From NCBI GenBank assembly GCA_902778455.1, contig CACYXR010000001.1:62001-126000 (forward strand): 64,000 nucleotides of DNA, read 5' to 3'. Numbering within the stretch: position 1 is the stretch's first letter; every line of letters begins with the position of its first letter. This document shows positions 1 to 7,730 of the stretch, piece by piece. A program made the position numbers and the translations under genes. The notes beneath the pieces were generated by a model. That model was not told where the DNA came from, did not search any database, and saw only the letters and a list, made by a program, of their open reading frames with translations. Source of the DNA: an uncultured Selenomonadaceae bacterium. GTDB lineage: Bacteria > Bacillota > Negativicutes > Selenomonadales > Selenomonadaceae.

Positions 1-88
1 GCTGGGCCGCACTGCGAAATTCCGCTTTTCCTTCGCGTGCTGCCGCGTCAAAAAGCGCCTTATCCATTCTCACGCTGACTGTCGCCAT
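1..88 (-). CDS. Partial antitoxin-like protein (N-terminus only)
   Basis: Only the first 29 codons are in the window and the gene runs off the left edge. The peptide begins MATVSVRMDKALFDAAREG and continues into a short charged stretch. A beta-strand followed by a helix at the N-terminus is typical of ribbon-helix-helix antitoxins, and the 'FRSAAQ' segment resembles ParD-like antitoxins. The start is well supported by AAAGGAGG nine bases upstream of the ATG. It follows the MNT/HEPN remnant on the same strand, so this edge looks like a toxin-antitoxin-rich patch. The family call is inference from a fragment; RelB/DinJ is the main alternative. Confidence 0.45.
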   Translation of the reverse strand, partial: MATVSVRMDKALFDAAAREGKAEFRSAAQ

Positions 89-115
89 GCCCCTCATCCT
101 CCTTTATTGTTCTCA

Positions 116-223
116 CTAGGAACGATTGATTGAATCTTTGAGATGTCCGGCCTCCATTTCAAGCTTGGCAGCCGCCAACCGTTCCTGTGCGGATTCCAGT
201 CGATATTTCGCCAAGTCAACCAA
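116..223 (-). pseudogene. Truncated HEPN-domain partner of the MNT gene
   Basis: A TTG start overlaps the last codons of the upstream nucleotidyltransferase gene and opens a 35-codon frame ending in TAG. The peptide starts LVDLAKYRLESAQERL and ends KDSINRS. This matches the first two helices of HEPN proteins paired with MNT nucleotidyltransferases, where the next residues are normally SYYAIFH. The stop falls exactly at that conserved 'RSYYA' point, and nothing recognisable follows before the next gene. Most of the HEPN fold and its RxxxxH active site are therefore absent. I read this as a broken toxin gene left beside an intact partner. Confidence 0.6.
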
Positions 224-554
224 TGCGTTTCCCCTCCGTAAAAATGTTTCGGTAATAAGGAAGCTCGTCCCGATATTTTCGGAACTCATCCACGGGAATA
301 ACGGTCGGCGAAGTGACTACATCATATTCAAGATCCATTTTGACAGTATCGTTCCAAACCTCGTCCAGCTTGCGTTGCAAATTCCGCCGTTCGCCTTTGA
401 CGAGCGCTACGAAATCGAGATCGGAGCTTTCGTCATAATCGCCTCGGGCATAAGAGCCGTACAAATAGATTCCTTGAATATCACCGCCGTACCCCCTTTT
501 ATAACTGCCTGCAACACGGTTGCATATAGCCTCTAAATTTGGCATGGCATTCAT
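216..554 (-). CDS. MNT-type nucleotidyltransferase-domain protein
   Basis: This 112-residue protein belongs to the minimal nucleotidyltransferase (MNT) family. It shows GSYARGDYDESSDLD at about residues 33-47, the GSx(10)DxD signature of the polymerase-beta fold, and a further acidic segment (MDLEYDV) at about 73-79 where a third metal ligand is expected. In HEPN/MNT modules such proteins act as antitoxins, some by adding AMP to the HEPN toxin. The start has AGGAGG eight bases upstream. The HEPN partner directly downstream is truncated, so the protein may be an orphan or may act in trans. Confidence 0.85.
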   Translation of the reverse strand: MNAMPNLEAICNRVAGSYKRGYGGDIQGIYLYGSYARGDYDESSDLDFVALVKGERRNLQRKLDEVWNDTVKMDLEYDVVTSPTVIPVDEFRKYRDELPYYRNIFTEGKRIG

Positions 555-601
555 GGGATTTTCCTCCTGTCAAGAATCAAGAGCTTCATCATATTTGCTT
601 T

Positions 602-631
602 ATCATAGCATGATGAGTCCATTTTTGACAA
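602..631 (-). promoter_or_regulatory. Probable promoter of the MNT gene
   Basis: On the minus strand a TTGTCA box (626-631) and a TATGAT box (602-607) are separated by 18 bases, about 50 bases upstream of the MNT start. Both resemble sigma-70/sigma-A consensus boxes. This is a pattern match only. Confidence 0.4.
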
Positions 632-771
632 GAAGCGGCTGGCGCTCACTGCGCAAACGATGGAGCGCAAATGAAAAATCCGTTAGCCGTACATTAAAAA
701 TCCATTGGAAACGCAAAGATAATAACCTAAACACTTACTCGCGCAAGGAATTGACTGATTTTTCACGCGGC

Positions 772-799
772 TTGACAAGTCCATGGGGGGGGGTAGAAT
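772..799 (+). promoter_or_regulatory. Promoter with a nine-G tract in its spacer
   Basis: A perfect TTGACA (772-777) and a TAGAAT (794-799) are separated by 16 bases, and the 3' part of that spacer is nine consecutive G residues (785-793) abutting the -10 box. The only downstream gene is the secreted protein at 881. A change of one or two Gs would alter spacer length and hence promoter strength, as known for Neisseria porA. The rest of the roughly 320-base gap between the flanking genes holds the divergent MNT promoter and no other recognisable feature. Confidence 0.65.
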
Positions 800-880
800 A
801 TGCGCATAAGAAGGACAATCCACAGGCGACGAAGGAGGCGCGAGGAACAGTAGTCCGAAAAAAGAAGCGGAGGAATGAAC

Positions 881-1336
881 ATGAAAAAAATCTTTTCCTT
901 GTTGTTGTTGGTCTGCGTGATGGCAACCGCGCAGGTGTGCAGTGCCGACGTCAAATATCGGGCAAAGGTTGACAACGGCAGTGGTATTATGACCTATATC
1001 CTCGCATATAACAATTTGACCGCTACGGGGCAATATGTTATAAAAGACGAACTGGATACCGTCCAATGTACCTTCGATTATGATAAGTCATCCAATATAA
1101 TCACTTCGTACAGGGAAGATGGTAGTATGCGTGGACGCTTCAAATTCGAGAACAAATTTACAGTGTATCGTCGGATGTATTTTGAAGACGGTTCTGAGGA
1201 CGGAGAATTTGCGGGAACCTATCGCAAGGAAAACGACGGCATTTTTTGGAAGACAGGGGAGGATCACTACCATTACATCTATCCTTGGTTTGCAGACGGA
1301 GTCCTGATCTTCCTCGACAAGGGCGGCAATATTTAA
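881..1336 (+). CDS. Secreted hypothetical protein
   Basis: A 151-residue protein of unknown function. Residues 1-22 form a classical signal peptide: MKK, a leucine-rich hydrophobic core, then a cleavage site near CSA-DV. The mature part is rich in Tyr, Phe and Asp in beta-strand-like segments (for example YREDGSMRGRFKF) that recall small periplasmic beta-barrel proteins, but I recognise no family. The second of two nearby ATGs is chosen because GGAGG lies seven bases before it and only one base before the first. The gene stands alone, driven by the poly-G promoter and closed by a terminator. Confidence 0.75.
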   Translation: MKKIFSLLLLVCVMATAQVCSADVKYRAKVDNGSGIMTYILAYNNLTATGQYVIKDELDTVQCTFDYDKSSNIITSYREDGSMRGRFKFENKFTVYRRMYFEDGSEDGEFAGTYRKENDGIFWKTGEDHYHYIYPWFADGVLIFLDKGGNI

Positions 1337-1349
1337 GAAGTGCAAGTTA

Positions 1350-1374
1350 GGGGACGGCAACGTCCCCTTTATTT
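1350..1374 (+). terminator. Rho-independent terminator
   Basis: GGGGACG and CGTCCCC arms around a GCAA tetraloop are followed by a T-rich tract, just after the secreted-protein gene. Confidence 0.75.
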
Positions 1375-1390
1375 GTTAAGGAGTTAGTTA

Positions 1391-2017
1391 ATGGAATTTG
1401 GTCTCGGCGGCGTTTTTTTCTTGGTATATTGCTGTACAGTTAATGTCGGAGTAATTGCGCTTATGGTTTTCTGCTTTTTGAAGTGTATTTGCGATAAGGT
1501 TTGCACCAATAATCATCCACGCCTTTATGCAATTGTTACGTTTGTATTTGTAACAATAATCATTGGATGTGCCTATGCTACCATCACAAAAGAAGATTAC
1601 GCCCAAAACTTATGTATTACGATTGGAATTATTACGCTCCTTACTGCAATACTTTTATTTTCTCTTATGTTTCGTGTATTTGAAGTTTTGTATATGGAGG
1701 CCGAAATACATGAGGCCGAAGAGGTTACGAAGGATGAAAAGGTTGTGGAATATAAACGACGATTGCAACGAAAAGAAAAAGAACTATCGATTGGAGGGGC
1801 GTTGCTATCTTTTTTAGGGGTTGCATTTCCACTTTTTGTGCAAGCAAATTCTGCTCCATATTCAACAGCAGGATATGCGCTAGGATTAAGTGCTTTTGAT
1901 TTGGTTAGTTTGCTTTTGATGTTTACGTGGTATGCCGAAATTGTATGGAATTGCAACGAGCAGAATATGAAACTGAAGTCGATAGCACGGTTACGATTAA
2001 TTCTCCGCAGAATATAA
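1391..2017 (+). CDS. Hypothetical membrane protein
   Basis: This 208-residue protein has about five predicted transmembrane stretches: residues 5-30, 44-64, 73-97, 133-152 and 158-178. A charged loop at about 105-130 is rich in Glu, Lys and Arg. I recognise no family. It is noticeably AT-richer than the core genes to its right, which fits an accessory origin. Its ATG lies seven bases after AAGGAG. Upstream is a terminator, so it probably has its own weak promoter or depends on read-through. Confidence 0.65.
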   Translation: MEFGLGGVFFLVYCCTVNVGVIALMVFCFLKCICDKVCTNNHPRLYAIVTFVFVTIIIGCAYATITKEDYAQNLCITIGIITLLTAILLFSLMFRVFEVLYMEAEIHEAEEVTKDEKVVEYKRRLQRKEKELSIGGALLSFLGVAFPLFVQANSAPYSTAGYALGLSAFDLVSLLLMFTWYAEIVWNCNEQNMKLKSIARLRLILRRI

Positions 2018-2090
2018 TCCTGCGGAACTAAGTTTTCCAGTATGACGAAAGATTTGCTTCTGTATGCTCCGGTCTTGTTTGCAGTACAAT

Positions 2091-2136
2091 AGAATCCCCC
2101 TATCTATGGCTATTATACCACGGATAGAGGGATTCT
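2091..2136. terminator. Inverted repeat, probable bidirectional terminator
   Basis: The arms AGAATCCCcCTATC and GATAGaGGGATTCT flank an 18-base loop, between the membrane-protein gene (+) and prfA (-). Confidence 0.55.
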
Positions 2137-2193
2137 TGAGCTTTGTCGATAGCCTGCAGTCGTATTGTGGAGGCTTTTGGATTACCTGTATTA

Positions 2194-2212
2194 GCCTTCC
2201 CTTGAGGGAGGC
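2194..2212. repeat. Short CCTTCCC/GGGAGG inverted repeat
   Basis: The 19-base hairpin GCCTTCCCTTGAGGGAGGC ends four bases before the prfA stop codon. It resembles the outer arm of the larger repeats at 36193, 45558 and 48073 and may be a degenerate solo end, or part of the prfA terminator. Confidence 0.45.
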
Positions 2213-2215
2213 TTG

Positions 2216-3286
2216 TTACTCCTGCGTCCGTTTCAGCTTCTCCGCCCGGTCCGCCGTGATCAGCGCGTCCAATAGTTCATCTAGCGCGCCGCCCAGCACC
2301 GATTCCAGCTTGTGCAGCGTCAGGCCGATCCGGTGATCAGTGACGCGGCCCTGCGGGAAATTGTAGGTGCGGATGCGCTCGCTGCGGTCGCCGGAGCCGA
2401 TCTGGCTCTTGCGGTCCGCCGCCTCCTCTGCCGCCTGCTGTTCCTGCGCCTGCTCGAGGATCCTCGCCCGAAGCACGCGCATGGCTTTTTCCTTGTTCTT
2501 CAGCTGCGATTTCTCGTCCTGGCACTGCACCACGATGCCCGTCGGCAAATGGGTGATGCGGATGGCCGATTCGGTCTTGTTGACGTACTGGCCGCCGGCG
2601 CCGCCTGCGCGGTAAGTGTCGATCTTCAAATCCTCGTTTTTGATATCCACTTCCACCTCGTCGGCTTCCGGCAGCACCGCCACCGTCACCGCCGAGGTGT
2701 GGATGCGCCCCTGGGACTCCGTTTCCGGAACGCGCTGCACACGATGGGTGCCGCGCTCGTATTTCAGCCGGCTGAACGCGCCAGCGCCGTCCACCGAGAA
2801 CGAGATTTCCTTGAACCCGCCCAGCTCCGTCGGACTGGAATCGATAATAGAAACGCGCCAGCCCTGCCGCTCCGCGTATCTGGTATACATCCGAAAAAGA
2901 TCGCCCGCGAACAGCGCGGCCTCCTCGCCGCCGACGCCGCCGCGAATCTCGACGATGACACTCTTGTCGTCGTTCGGGTCCCTCGGCAAAAGCAAAATCG
3001 GAAGCTCTTTTTCCAGCGCCGCCTTTTCCTCCCGCAGTGAAGAAAGCTCTTCGGCGGCCAGAGATTTCAGCTCCGCGTCGGACGACTCCGCCAGCACCGC
3101 CTCAACGTCCTCAAGTTCCCTTGTCACGCGCCGATAATCGCGTACCTTTTCCACAATCGGGGAAAGCTGCGAAAGCTCCCGATTCAATTTCTGCCACCGA
3201 TCGACGTCCGCCAGCACGTCGGGATCGCCAAGCAGGGATTCCAGTTCGCGGTAATGATCCTCTATCGCCAAAAGCCGTTCCAGCAC
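2216..3286 (-). CDS. prfA: Peptide chain release factor 1
   Basis: RF1 recognises UAA and UAG stop codons in the ribosomal A site and triggers release of the finished protein. At 356 residues it has the usual length. The coiled-coil N-terminal domain covers about 1-100. The PET triplet at 187-189 is the PxT motif that reads stop codons in RF1, as opposed to SPF in RF2, and GGQ at 231-233 is the catalytic loop in a typical [16 protein letters not shown] context. Upstream lie the DUF1385 gene and rpmE on the same strand. The methylase gene prmC, often next to prfA, does not follow here. Confidence 0.97.
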   Translation of the reverse strand: MLERLLAIEDHYRELESLLGDPDVLADVDRWQKLNRELSQLSPIVEKVRDYRRVTRELEDVEAVLAESSDAELKSLAAEELSSLREEKAALEKELPILLLPRDPNDDKSVIVEIRGGVGGEEAALFAGDLFRMYTRYAERQGWRVSIIDSSPTELGGFKEISFSVDGAGAFSRLKYERGTHRVQRVPETESQGRIHTSAVTVAVLPEADEVEVDIKNEDLKIDTYRAGGAGGQYVNKTESAIRITHLPTGIVVQCQDEKSQLKNKEKAMRVLRARILEQAQEQQAAEEAADRKSQIGSGDRSERIRTYNFPQGRVTDHRIGLTLHKLESVLGGALDELLDALITADRAEKLKRTQE

Positions 3287-3384
3287 TTTCGCACCTCATA
3301 CTTCATTGTCTAAAAAATTATTGAAGTAAGAATTACTAACTTTCTTACCTCAAAAATGTCAATCTTGTAAAAACTGCCCAATCA

Positions 3385-4344
3385 TCACATATTGGCCGTG
3401 ATCGCCGCAGCCTGTTCGTCGGACGTCGGCGCGGCAGGCTCCATTTTCTCCTCTACGGGGAGCCCCATACGCGCCTTTTCCTCCTCCGGCAGCACCGCCG
3501 CCAGCGACGCGATCGCCACCTCGACCATTTCGTCCTCCGGCGGGTTCGTCGTCAGCCGCTGCAGGCAAAGCCCCGGCGCCTTGAAAAGCTGCGCGACAGG
3601 ATTGTCCGATTTCGCCGCAAGGCGGATGAATTCATAGGAAATGCCCGCCACCACCGGCAGCAATACTACGCGGCTCAAAACACGCGTCAAGAGATCGGGC
3701 CAGCCAAGGAACGCGAACACGAAAATGCTGACCAGCATCACGATCAAAAGGAACGAAGTCCCGCAGCGCGGATGAAACCGCGAACAAGCCTGCACGCGCT
3801 CCACCGTCAACGGGCCTCCGGCCTCGTAAGCGTGAATCGTCTTGTGCTCGGCGCCGTGGTACTGGAACACGCGGTAAATGCCGTCCATACGCGAAATCGC
3901 CAGCAGATAGCCGAGGAAGATCGCGAGGCGCAAGCCGCCCTCCAAAAGATTCAGCATCACCGGCGAAGCCGTCAGCGTATGGAAAAACCGCGTCGCCCAG
4001 GTCGGGATTGCCACAAACAGCACCGCCGCCAACGCAAAGGCAATCAGCATCGTTCCGGCCAGTTCCCCGTCGGAAAGCTGTTCGTCGTCATCTCCCGCCA
4101 TCTGCGCGGAATACGAAAGGGAACGCAGTCCCAGCACCAGCGACTCGCCCAGCGCCACCACACCGCGCAAAAACGGCAGCTTGAAAATCGGGAAGCGATC
4201 CGCGATGGAATTCACGTCCCGCACTTCCGTCTCGATATGCCCGTCCGAGACGCGCACCGCTGTCGCCACTTTTCCCGCGCCGCGCATCATCACGCCTTCG
4301 AGCACCGCCTGCCCGCCGACCATCAACGGCTTTTTGTCATCCAA
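3385..4344 (-). CDS. DUF1385 family membrane protein (YqhQ-like)
   Basis: A 319-residue member of the DUF1385/YqhQ family, whose function is unknown. The N-terminal signature VGGQAVLEGVMMRG is diagnostic. Several hydrophobic segments follow, and the central FQYHGAEHKTIHAYE and RFHPRCGTSFL blocks are the most conserved parts of the family. A TTG start at 4344 is preferred because GAGGAGG lies seven bases upstream. An ATG at 4374 and a longer in-frame reading to 4473 are possible, but the region ahead of them is hairpin-rich and lacks a well-spaced ribosome site. The gene sits between rpmE and prfA, an order common in Firmicutes. Confidence 0.9.
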   Translation of the reverse strand: MDDKKPLMVGGQAVLEGVMMRGAGKVATAVRVSDGHIETEVRDVNSIADRFPIFKLPFLRGVVALGESLVLGLRSLSYSAQMAGDDDEQLSDGELAGTMLIAFALAAVLFVAIPTWATRFFHTLTASPVMLNLLEGGLRLAIFLGYLLAISRMDGIYRVFQYHGAEHKTIHAYEAGGPLTVERVQACSRFHPRCGTSFLLIVMLVSIFVFAFLGWPDLLTRVLSRVVLLPVVAGISYEFIRLAAKSDNPVAQLFKAPGLCLQRLTTNPPEDEMVEVAIASLAAVLPEEEKARMGLPVEEKMEPAAPTSDEQAAAITANM

Positions 4345-4519
4345 ACGCTCCGCCTCCTCTCTAAAAATTTCCATCTCTCCGGTGGAGCTCTGCTCCGGAG
4401 TCCGGTAGACTCCCTGACAGGGAATCACTTTAGTAGTGGTTGAGGTGTTGAAGTTACGTCGGTTCCACCCCATCCGTCAGCCTAGTGTATCATTTCTTTA
4501 ACGATACACCACGAACATG

Positions 4520-4547
4520 AAAAAAGGCAGGGCTTTTTGCCCTGCCC
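4520..4547 (-). terminator. Terminator of rpmE
   Basis: Read leftward, GGCAGGGC and GCCCTGCC flank a five-base loop and are followed by six Ts, just after the rpmE stop codon. Confidence 0.85.
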
Positions 4548-4555
4548 CTTGCTTT

Positions 4556-4756
4556 TTAGTCCTTCTTGTAACGCTGTTTGAAGCGCTCGATGCGGCCGCC
4601 CTTGGCCTGACCGCGAAGACGCCCCGTGAAGAACGGATGGCACTTCGAGCAAACGTCGACGCGAAGCTCCTTCTTCGTCGAGCCCGTCGTAAACTTGTTG
4701 CCGCAGCCGCAAGTCACCGTCGCCTCGAAAAACTCGGGATGGATTCCTTCTTTCAT
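4556..4756 (-). CDS. rpmE: 50S ribosomal protein L31
   Basis: L31 is a small protein of the large ribosomal subunit that helps bridge it to the 30S. The 66 residues include the zinc-binding pattern C16-x-C18 and C36-x2-C39, so this is the zinc-containing (C+) form. The remainder matches L31: [22 protein letters not shown] followed by a basic tail. A sigma-A-like promoter lies about 155 bases upstream and a clear terminator follows, so it can be transcribed alone. Confidence 0.97.
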   Translation of the reverse strand: MKEGIHPEFFEATVTCGCGNKFTTGSTKKELRVDVCSKCHPFFTGRLRGQAKGGRIERFKQRYKKD

Positions 4757-4909
4757 GCTTTACACCTCACTTTTCTCCCATTTCAGGGACAAGATACAAG
4801 CGGCCTTTGCGCCCGCTTGGTCAAGAGAATGCGTCCCCACATCCTCCCCTGTCCCCGCATAGGGGGAACAGTGCCGAAGAAAAGACGGCGCTCCGTCAAT
4901 TCCGCGGAC

Positions 4910-4938
4910 ATTATAGCACAAAGAAAAATCCCATGCAA
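4910..4938 (-). promoter_or_regulatory. Promoter of rpmE
   Basis: On the minus strand TTGCAT (4933-4938) and TATAAT (4910-4915) are separated by 17 bases. The long rpmE leader (4757-4909) holds no motif I recognise. Confidence 0.6.
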
Positions 4939-5001
4939 GTCCTCGCAAAACCGCAGAAATCCACGTGCATAAAAAATTTGCAGTGAAATCATCGCTCTTG
5001 C

Positions 5002-5029
5002 TTGAAATTTTCATTTTTGCCTTTATAAT
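5002..5029 (+). promoter_or_regulatory. Promoter of the clpX-like gene
   Basis: TTGAAA (5002-5007) and TATAAT (5024-5029) are separated by 16 bases, 44 bases before the ATG. It is divergent from the rpmE promoter. Confidence 0.65.
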
Positions 5030-5072
5030 GGAAAGGAAACTAAAACGACGATTCATAACGGAGGAACAAGTT

Positions 5073-6374
5073 ATGGCCAAAAACTCGCCAATGCAGCACG
5101 TTTGCAGCTTCTGCAAACGGCTCGTCACCATACGCGACCAATACGACATGCCGATCCTCGATCCGCAGACCGGCTTCGCGATCTGCAAAAACTGCATCGG
5201 GGACATCTACCATTTCATTGAGGACCACGACACCCACAAGGCGGCAAGCAACAAAAAGAACTTCGCCGCTTCCCTCGGCTCGATCCTCAAAAAGAACAAG
5301 CCGCACAAAATCAAGGAATATCTCGACCAATACATCATCGAGCAGGACCGCGCGAAAAAAGTTCTTTCCGTGGCGATTTACAACCATTACAAGCGCATGA
5401 AGTACGGCTTCGACCACAAGGACGACATGACCATCGATAAGTCCAACGTGATTATGCTGGGACCGTCGGGCTGCGGCAAGACGGCATTGCTCCAGCATCT
5501 CTCGACGCTCCTGGATATCCCGTTTGCCGTGACTGACGCATCGAGCCTAACCGAAGCCGGGTTCGTCGGCGCGGACGTCGAGGTCGCCGTCCGCAATCTT
5601 TATTATGCCGCGGATAAAGACATCGAACGCACCGAACACGGCATCATCTACCTCGACGAGTTCGACAAGATTGCGCGGAAATCCGGCGAGAACAATTCCA
5701 TCACTGCCGATCCGGGCCACGAGGGCGTACAGCAGGCACTCCTCAAAATGCTGGAAGGCAGCGTGGTTGAGTTCACCGCCCGCGGCCAGCGCAAGCATCC
5801 GGAAGCGCCGACCATCAAGGTCGACACGAAAAACATCCTGTTCATCGTCGGCGGCGCTTTCGTCGGTATCGACCAGATTATCGCGAAGCGCCTGCAGAAA
5901 TCCGACGCCAATATCGGCTTCGGCGCAAAGGTCGAAGGCGAGAACGACAAGCCGAAATTTGACGAGCTGATCCATCAGGTCACGCCGGACGATTTGATGA
6001 AATACGGCATCATTCCCGAAATCATCGGCCGTCTGCCAATCATCTGCACGCTGGAAACGCTCGACGAGGACGCCCTTCTCCGCATTCTGACCGAACCGGT
6101 CAACGCGCCGGTGCGTCAATACGAAAAGCTGATGGAAATGGACGGCGTGGAGCTGACCTTCGAGGAAGACGCGCTGCGGGCTGTGGCAAAGAAAGCCATC
6201 GAGCGCAAGACCGGCGCGAGAAGTCTCAAGGGCATCATCGAGGACGTGATGCTGGACGTGATGTTCGATATCCCCAAGACCGACGAACCGCGCCGTGTGC
6301 TGATCACGAAGGAATGCGTCACCGAAGGCACGAGACCGGAGGTCGAGACCATCGAAGAAAAACGCTCGGCATAG
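5073..6374 (+). CDS. Divergent ClpX-type AAA+ unfoldase
   Basis: A 433-residue ClpX homologue, the ATPase that unfolds substrates and feeds them to ClpP. It has the N-terminal zinc domain (C11, C14, C38, C41), Walker A GPSGCGKT (130-137), Walker B IIYLDE (191-196), an RKH pore-2 triplet (240-242), the IGF ClpP-docking loop (281-283) and sensor-2 GARS (381-384). Several usually invariant positions differ: the pore-1 region reads GFVGADVE rather than GYVGEDVE, and the DVSGEGVQQ block is DPGHEGVQQ. The gene has its own promoter and is not next to tig or clpP. It may be a second, specialised ClpX. The ATG at 5073 follows GGAGG. Confidence 0.85.
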   Translation: MAKNSPMQHVCSFCKRLVTIRDQYDMPILDPQTGFAICKNCIGDIYHFIEDHDTHKAASNKKNFAASLGSILKKNKPHKIKEYLDQYIIEQDRAKKVLSVAIYNHYKRMKYGFDHKDDMTIDKSNVIMLGPSGCGKTALLQHLSTLLDIPFAVTDASSLTEAGFVGADVEVAVRNLYYAADKDIERTEHGIIYLDEFDKIARKSGENNSITADPGHEGVQQALLKMLEGSVVEFTARGQRKHPEAPTIKVDTKNILFIVGGAFVGIDQIIAKRLQKSDANIGFGAKVEGENDKPKFDELIHQVTPDDLMKYGIIPEIIGRLPIICTLETLDEDALLRILTEPVNAPVRQYEKLMEMDGVELTFEEDALRAVAKKAIERKTGARSLKGIIEDVMLDVMFDIPKTDEPRRVLITKECVTEGTRPEVETIEEKRSA

Positions 6375-6433
6375 GCGGAAAGCAAAAAAATCTTGCCCCG
6401 CCCCATGTTTTGTGATAAACTAATAAGGTCAAT

Positions 6434-6507
6434 GCGGGCATAGTTCATCGGTAGAATGAAAGCTTCCCAAGCTTTAGAGGGCGGTTCGATTCCGCTTGCC
6501 CGCTCCA
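6434..6507 (+). tRNA. tRNA-Gly (anticodon CCC)
   Basis: The acceptor arms GCGGGCA and TGCCCGC pair fully, with T as discriminator and CCA encoded. The D-arm, the anticodon arm AAGCT/AGCTT with loop TTCCCAA, and the TTCGATT T-loop are all in place. The anticodon CCC reads GGG glycine codons. Confidence 0.95.
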
Positions 6508-6518
6508 TAAGAAAAGAC

Positions 6519-6556
6519 AAGGCTTCGAGGTCCAATACCTCGAAGCCTTTTATATT
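6519..6556. terminator. Bidirectional terminator between tRNA-Gly and nagA
   Basis: AAGGCTTCGAGG and CCTCGAAGCCTT form a 12-base-pair stem with a seven-base loop and T-rich flanks. It sits between the rightward tRNA and the leftward nagA stop codon. Confidence 0.8.
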
Positions 6557-6557
6557 T

Positions 6558-7721
6558 TTATCCGAAAACGACGTCCCCGTCAACAATCGTTTTTTTGATC
6601 CGAATCTCTTCGTCGAAAATCACGATGTCGGCGCGCTTGCCCGGCTCCAGAGTTCCGATTTCATTTCCCATCCCGATACTTTCGGCGGCGTTTCTCGTCG
6701 CGCAGGCCACGACAGCGGGAATTCCGCAGGCCATATTTTTAGCGAAGTTCGCGACAGCCCGGTCCATGGTCAGTACGCTGCCCGCCAGGGCACCGCTCCC
6801 CAGCCGCGCTTCGCCGTTTTTCACGAAAACCTTCTGCCCGCCCAGCTCTGATTCGCCGTCGCCAAGCCCTGTGGCGCGGATGGAATCGGTAATCAGCACG
6901 ATATGTTTCCCCTGCTTCATCTGCCACAGGAGCCGATGGGCCGCCGGATGGGAATGGATATTGTCGGCAATCAATTCGCAGTCCGCGTCGCTTTCCAGCG
7001 CCGCGCCGACAAGTCCGGGGGCTCGGTGGTGGAACGCGGGCATCCCGTTGAAAAGGTGCGTGACATGACGTATGCCGCCCTCCGACAAACAATATCGCGC
7101 CGTATCATAGTCCGCCGCACTGTGGCCGGCGGAGACAATGACGCCTCGGGATTGACAGTCGCCGATAAAGTCCGTGCCTTCGGGCAATGTTTCCGGCGCG
7201 ACGGTAATCAGTTTCACCACGTCACAAAACGGCCCGACCAGCGAAAAATCCGCCGAAAGGATATGCGCGGCGTCTTGCGCGCCGCACGCCGACGGGCTGA
7301 TAAACGGGCCTTCCATATGCGCGCCGAGTACGCGCGCGCCGCCTCTGTAGGAAATTGCCGCCCGGATACGTTCAAGCGCGCGCCGGACAGCGGAATAATC
7401 GCAGGTCATCGTCGTCGGCAAAAACGACGTCACGCCTGTGGATGCCTGATGTTTCGCCATCGCCGGAACGGCGTCCCCATCGTCGTCCATCGCGTCGTAC
7501 CCCATCGCTCCGTGGATATGCACGTTGACAAATCCCGGCGCCACATAGCCGCCGCCCGCGTCGACAATCACATCAAAATACGCGCGTTCGTCCCCGGAGA
7601 TCTCCGCCTCCGGCACGATCCGCGCGATTTTTTTCTGATAGAGCAGCGCATAGCCCGAAACTGCACAAAATTCCCCGTTTTTCCCGGGCACAATGAGCCT
7701 GCCGCCAAGAACCGCTTTCAT
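6558..7721 (-). CDS. nagA: N-acetylglucosamine-6-phosphate deacetylase
   Basis: NagA removes the acetyl group from GlcNAc-6-phosphate to give GlcN-6-phosphate and acetate, in the cytoplasm. At 387 residues it has family length. It shows the metal-binding HIH pair at 68-70 (VNVHIHGAMGYD), the LGAHMEGPFI block with the catalytic-site Glu, and GHSAADY and TDSIRATGLGDG segments typical of this amidohydrolase. nagB follows on its upstream side, nine bases away on the same strand, so the two form a nagBA operon for recycling or catabolism of amino sugars. Confidence 0.95.
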   Translation of the reverse strand: MKAVLGGRLIVPGKNGEFCAVSGYALLYQKKIARIVPEAEISGDERAYFDVIVDAGGGYVAPGFVNVHIHGAMGYDAMDDDGDAVPAMAKHQASTGVTSFLPTTMTCDYSAVRRALERIRAAISYRGGARVLGAHMEGPFISPSACGAQDAAHILSADFSLVGPFCDVVKLITVAPETLPEGTDFIGDCQSRGVIVSAGHSAADYDTARYCLSEGGIRHVTHLFNGMPAFHHRAPGLVGAALESDADCELIADNIHSHPAAHRLLWQMKQGKHIVLITDSIRATGLGDGESELGGQKVFVKNGEARLGSGALAGSVLTMDRAVANFAKNMACGIPAVVACATRNAAESIGMGNEIGTLEPGKRADIVIFDEEIRIKKTIVDGDVVFG

Positions 7722-7730
7722 CCCGGCTCC

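Noticed and set aside
520..972. A 150-codon rightward frame before the secreted-protein gene
   Set aside because: It runs through the promoter, the poly-G tract and the start of the real gene in another frame; no ribosome site or similarity.
4375..4473. An N-terminal extension of the DUF1385 protein
   Set aside because: The extra residues are Ser/Thr-rich without family similarity, come from hairpin-rich DNA and lack a well-placed ribosome site.
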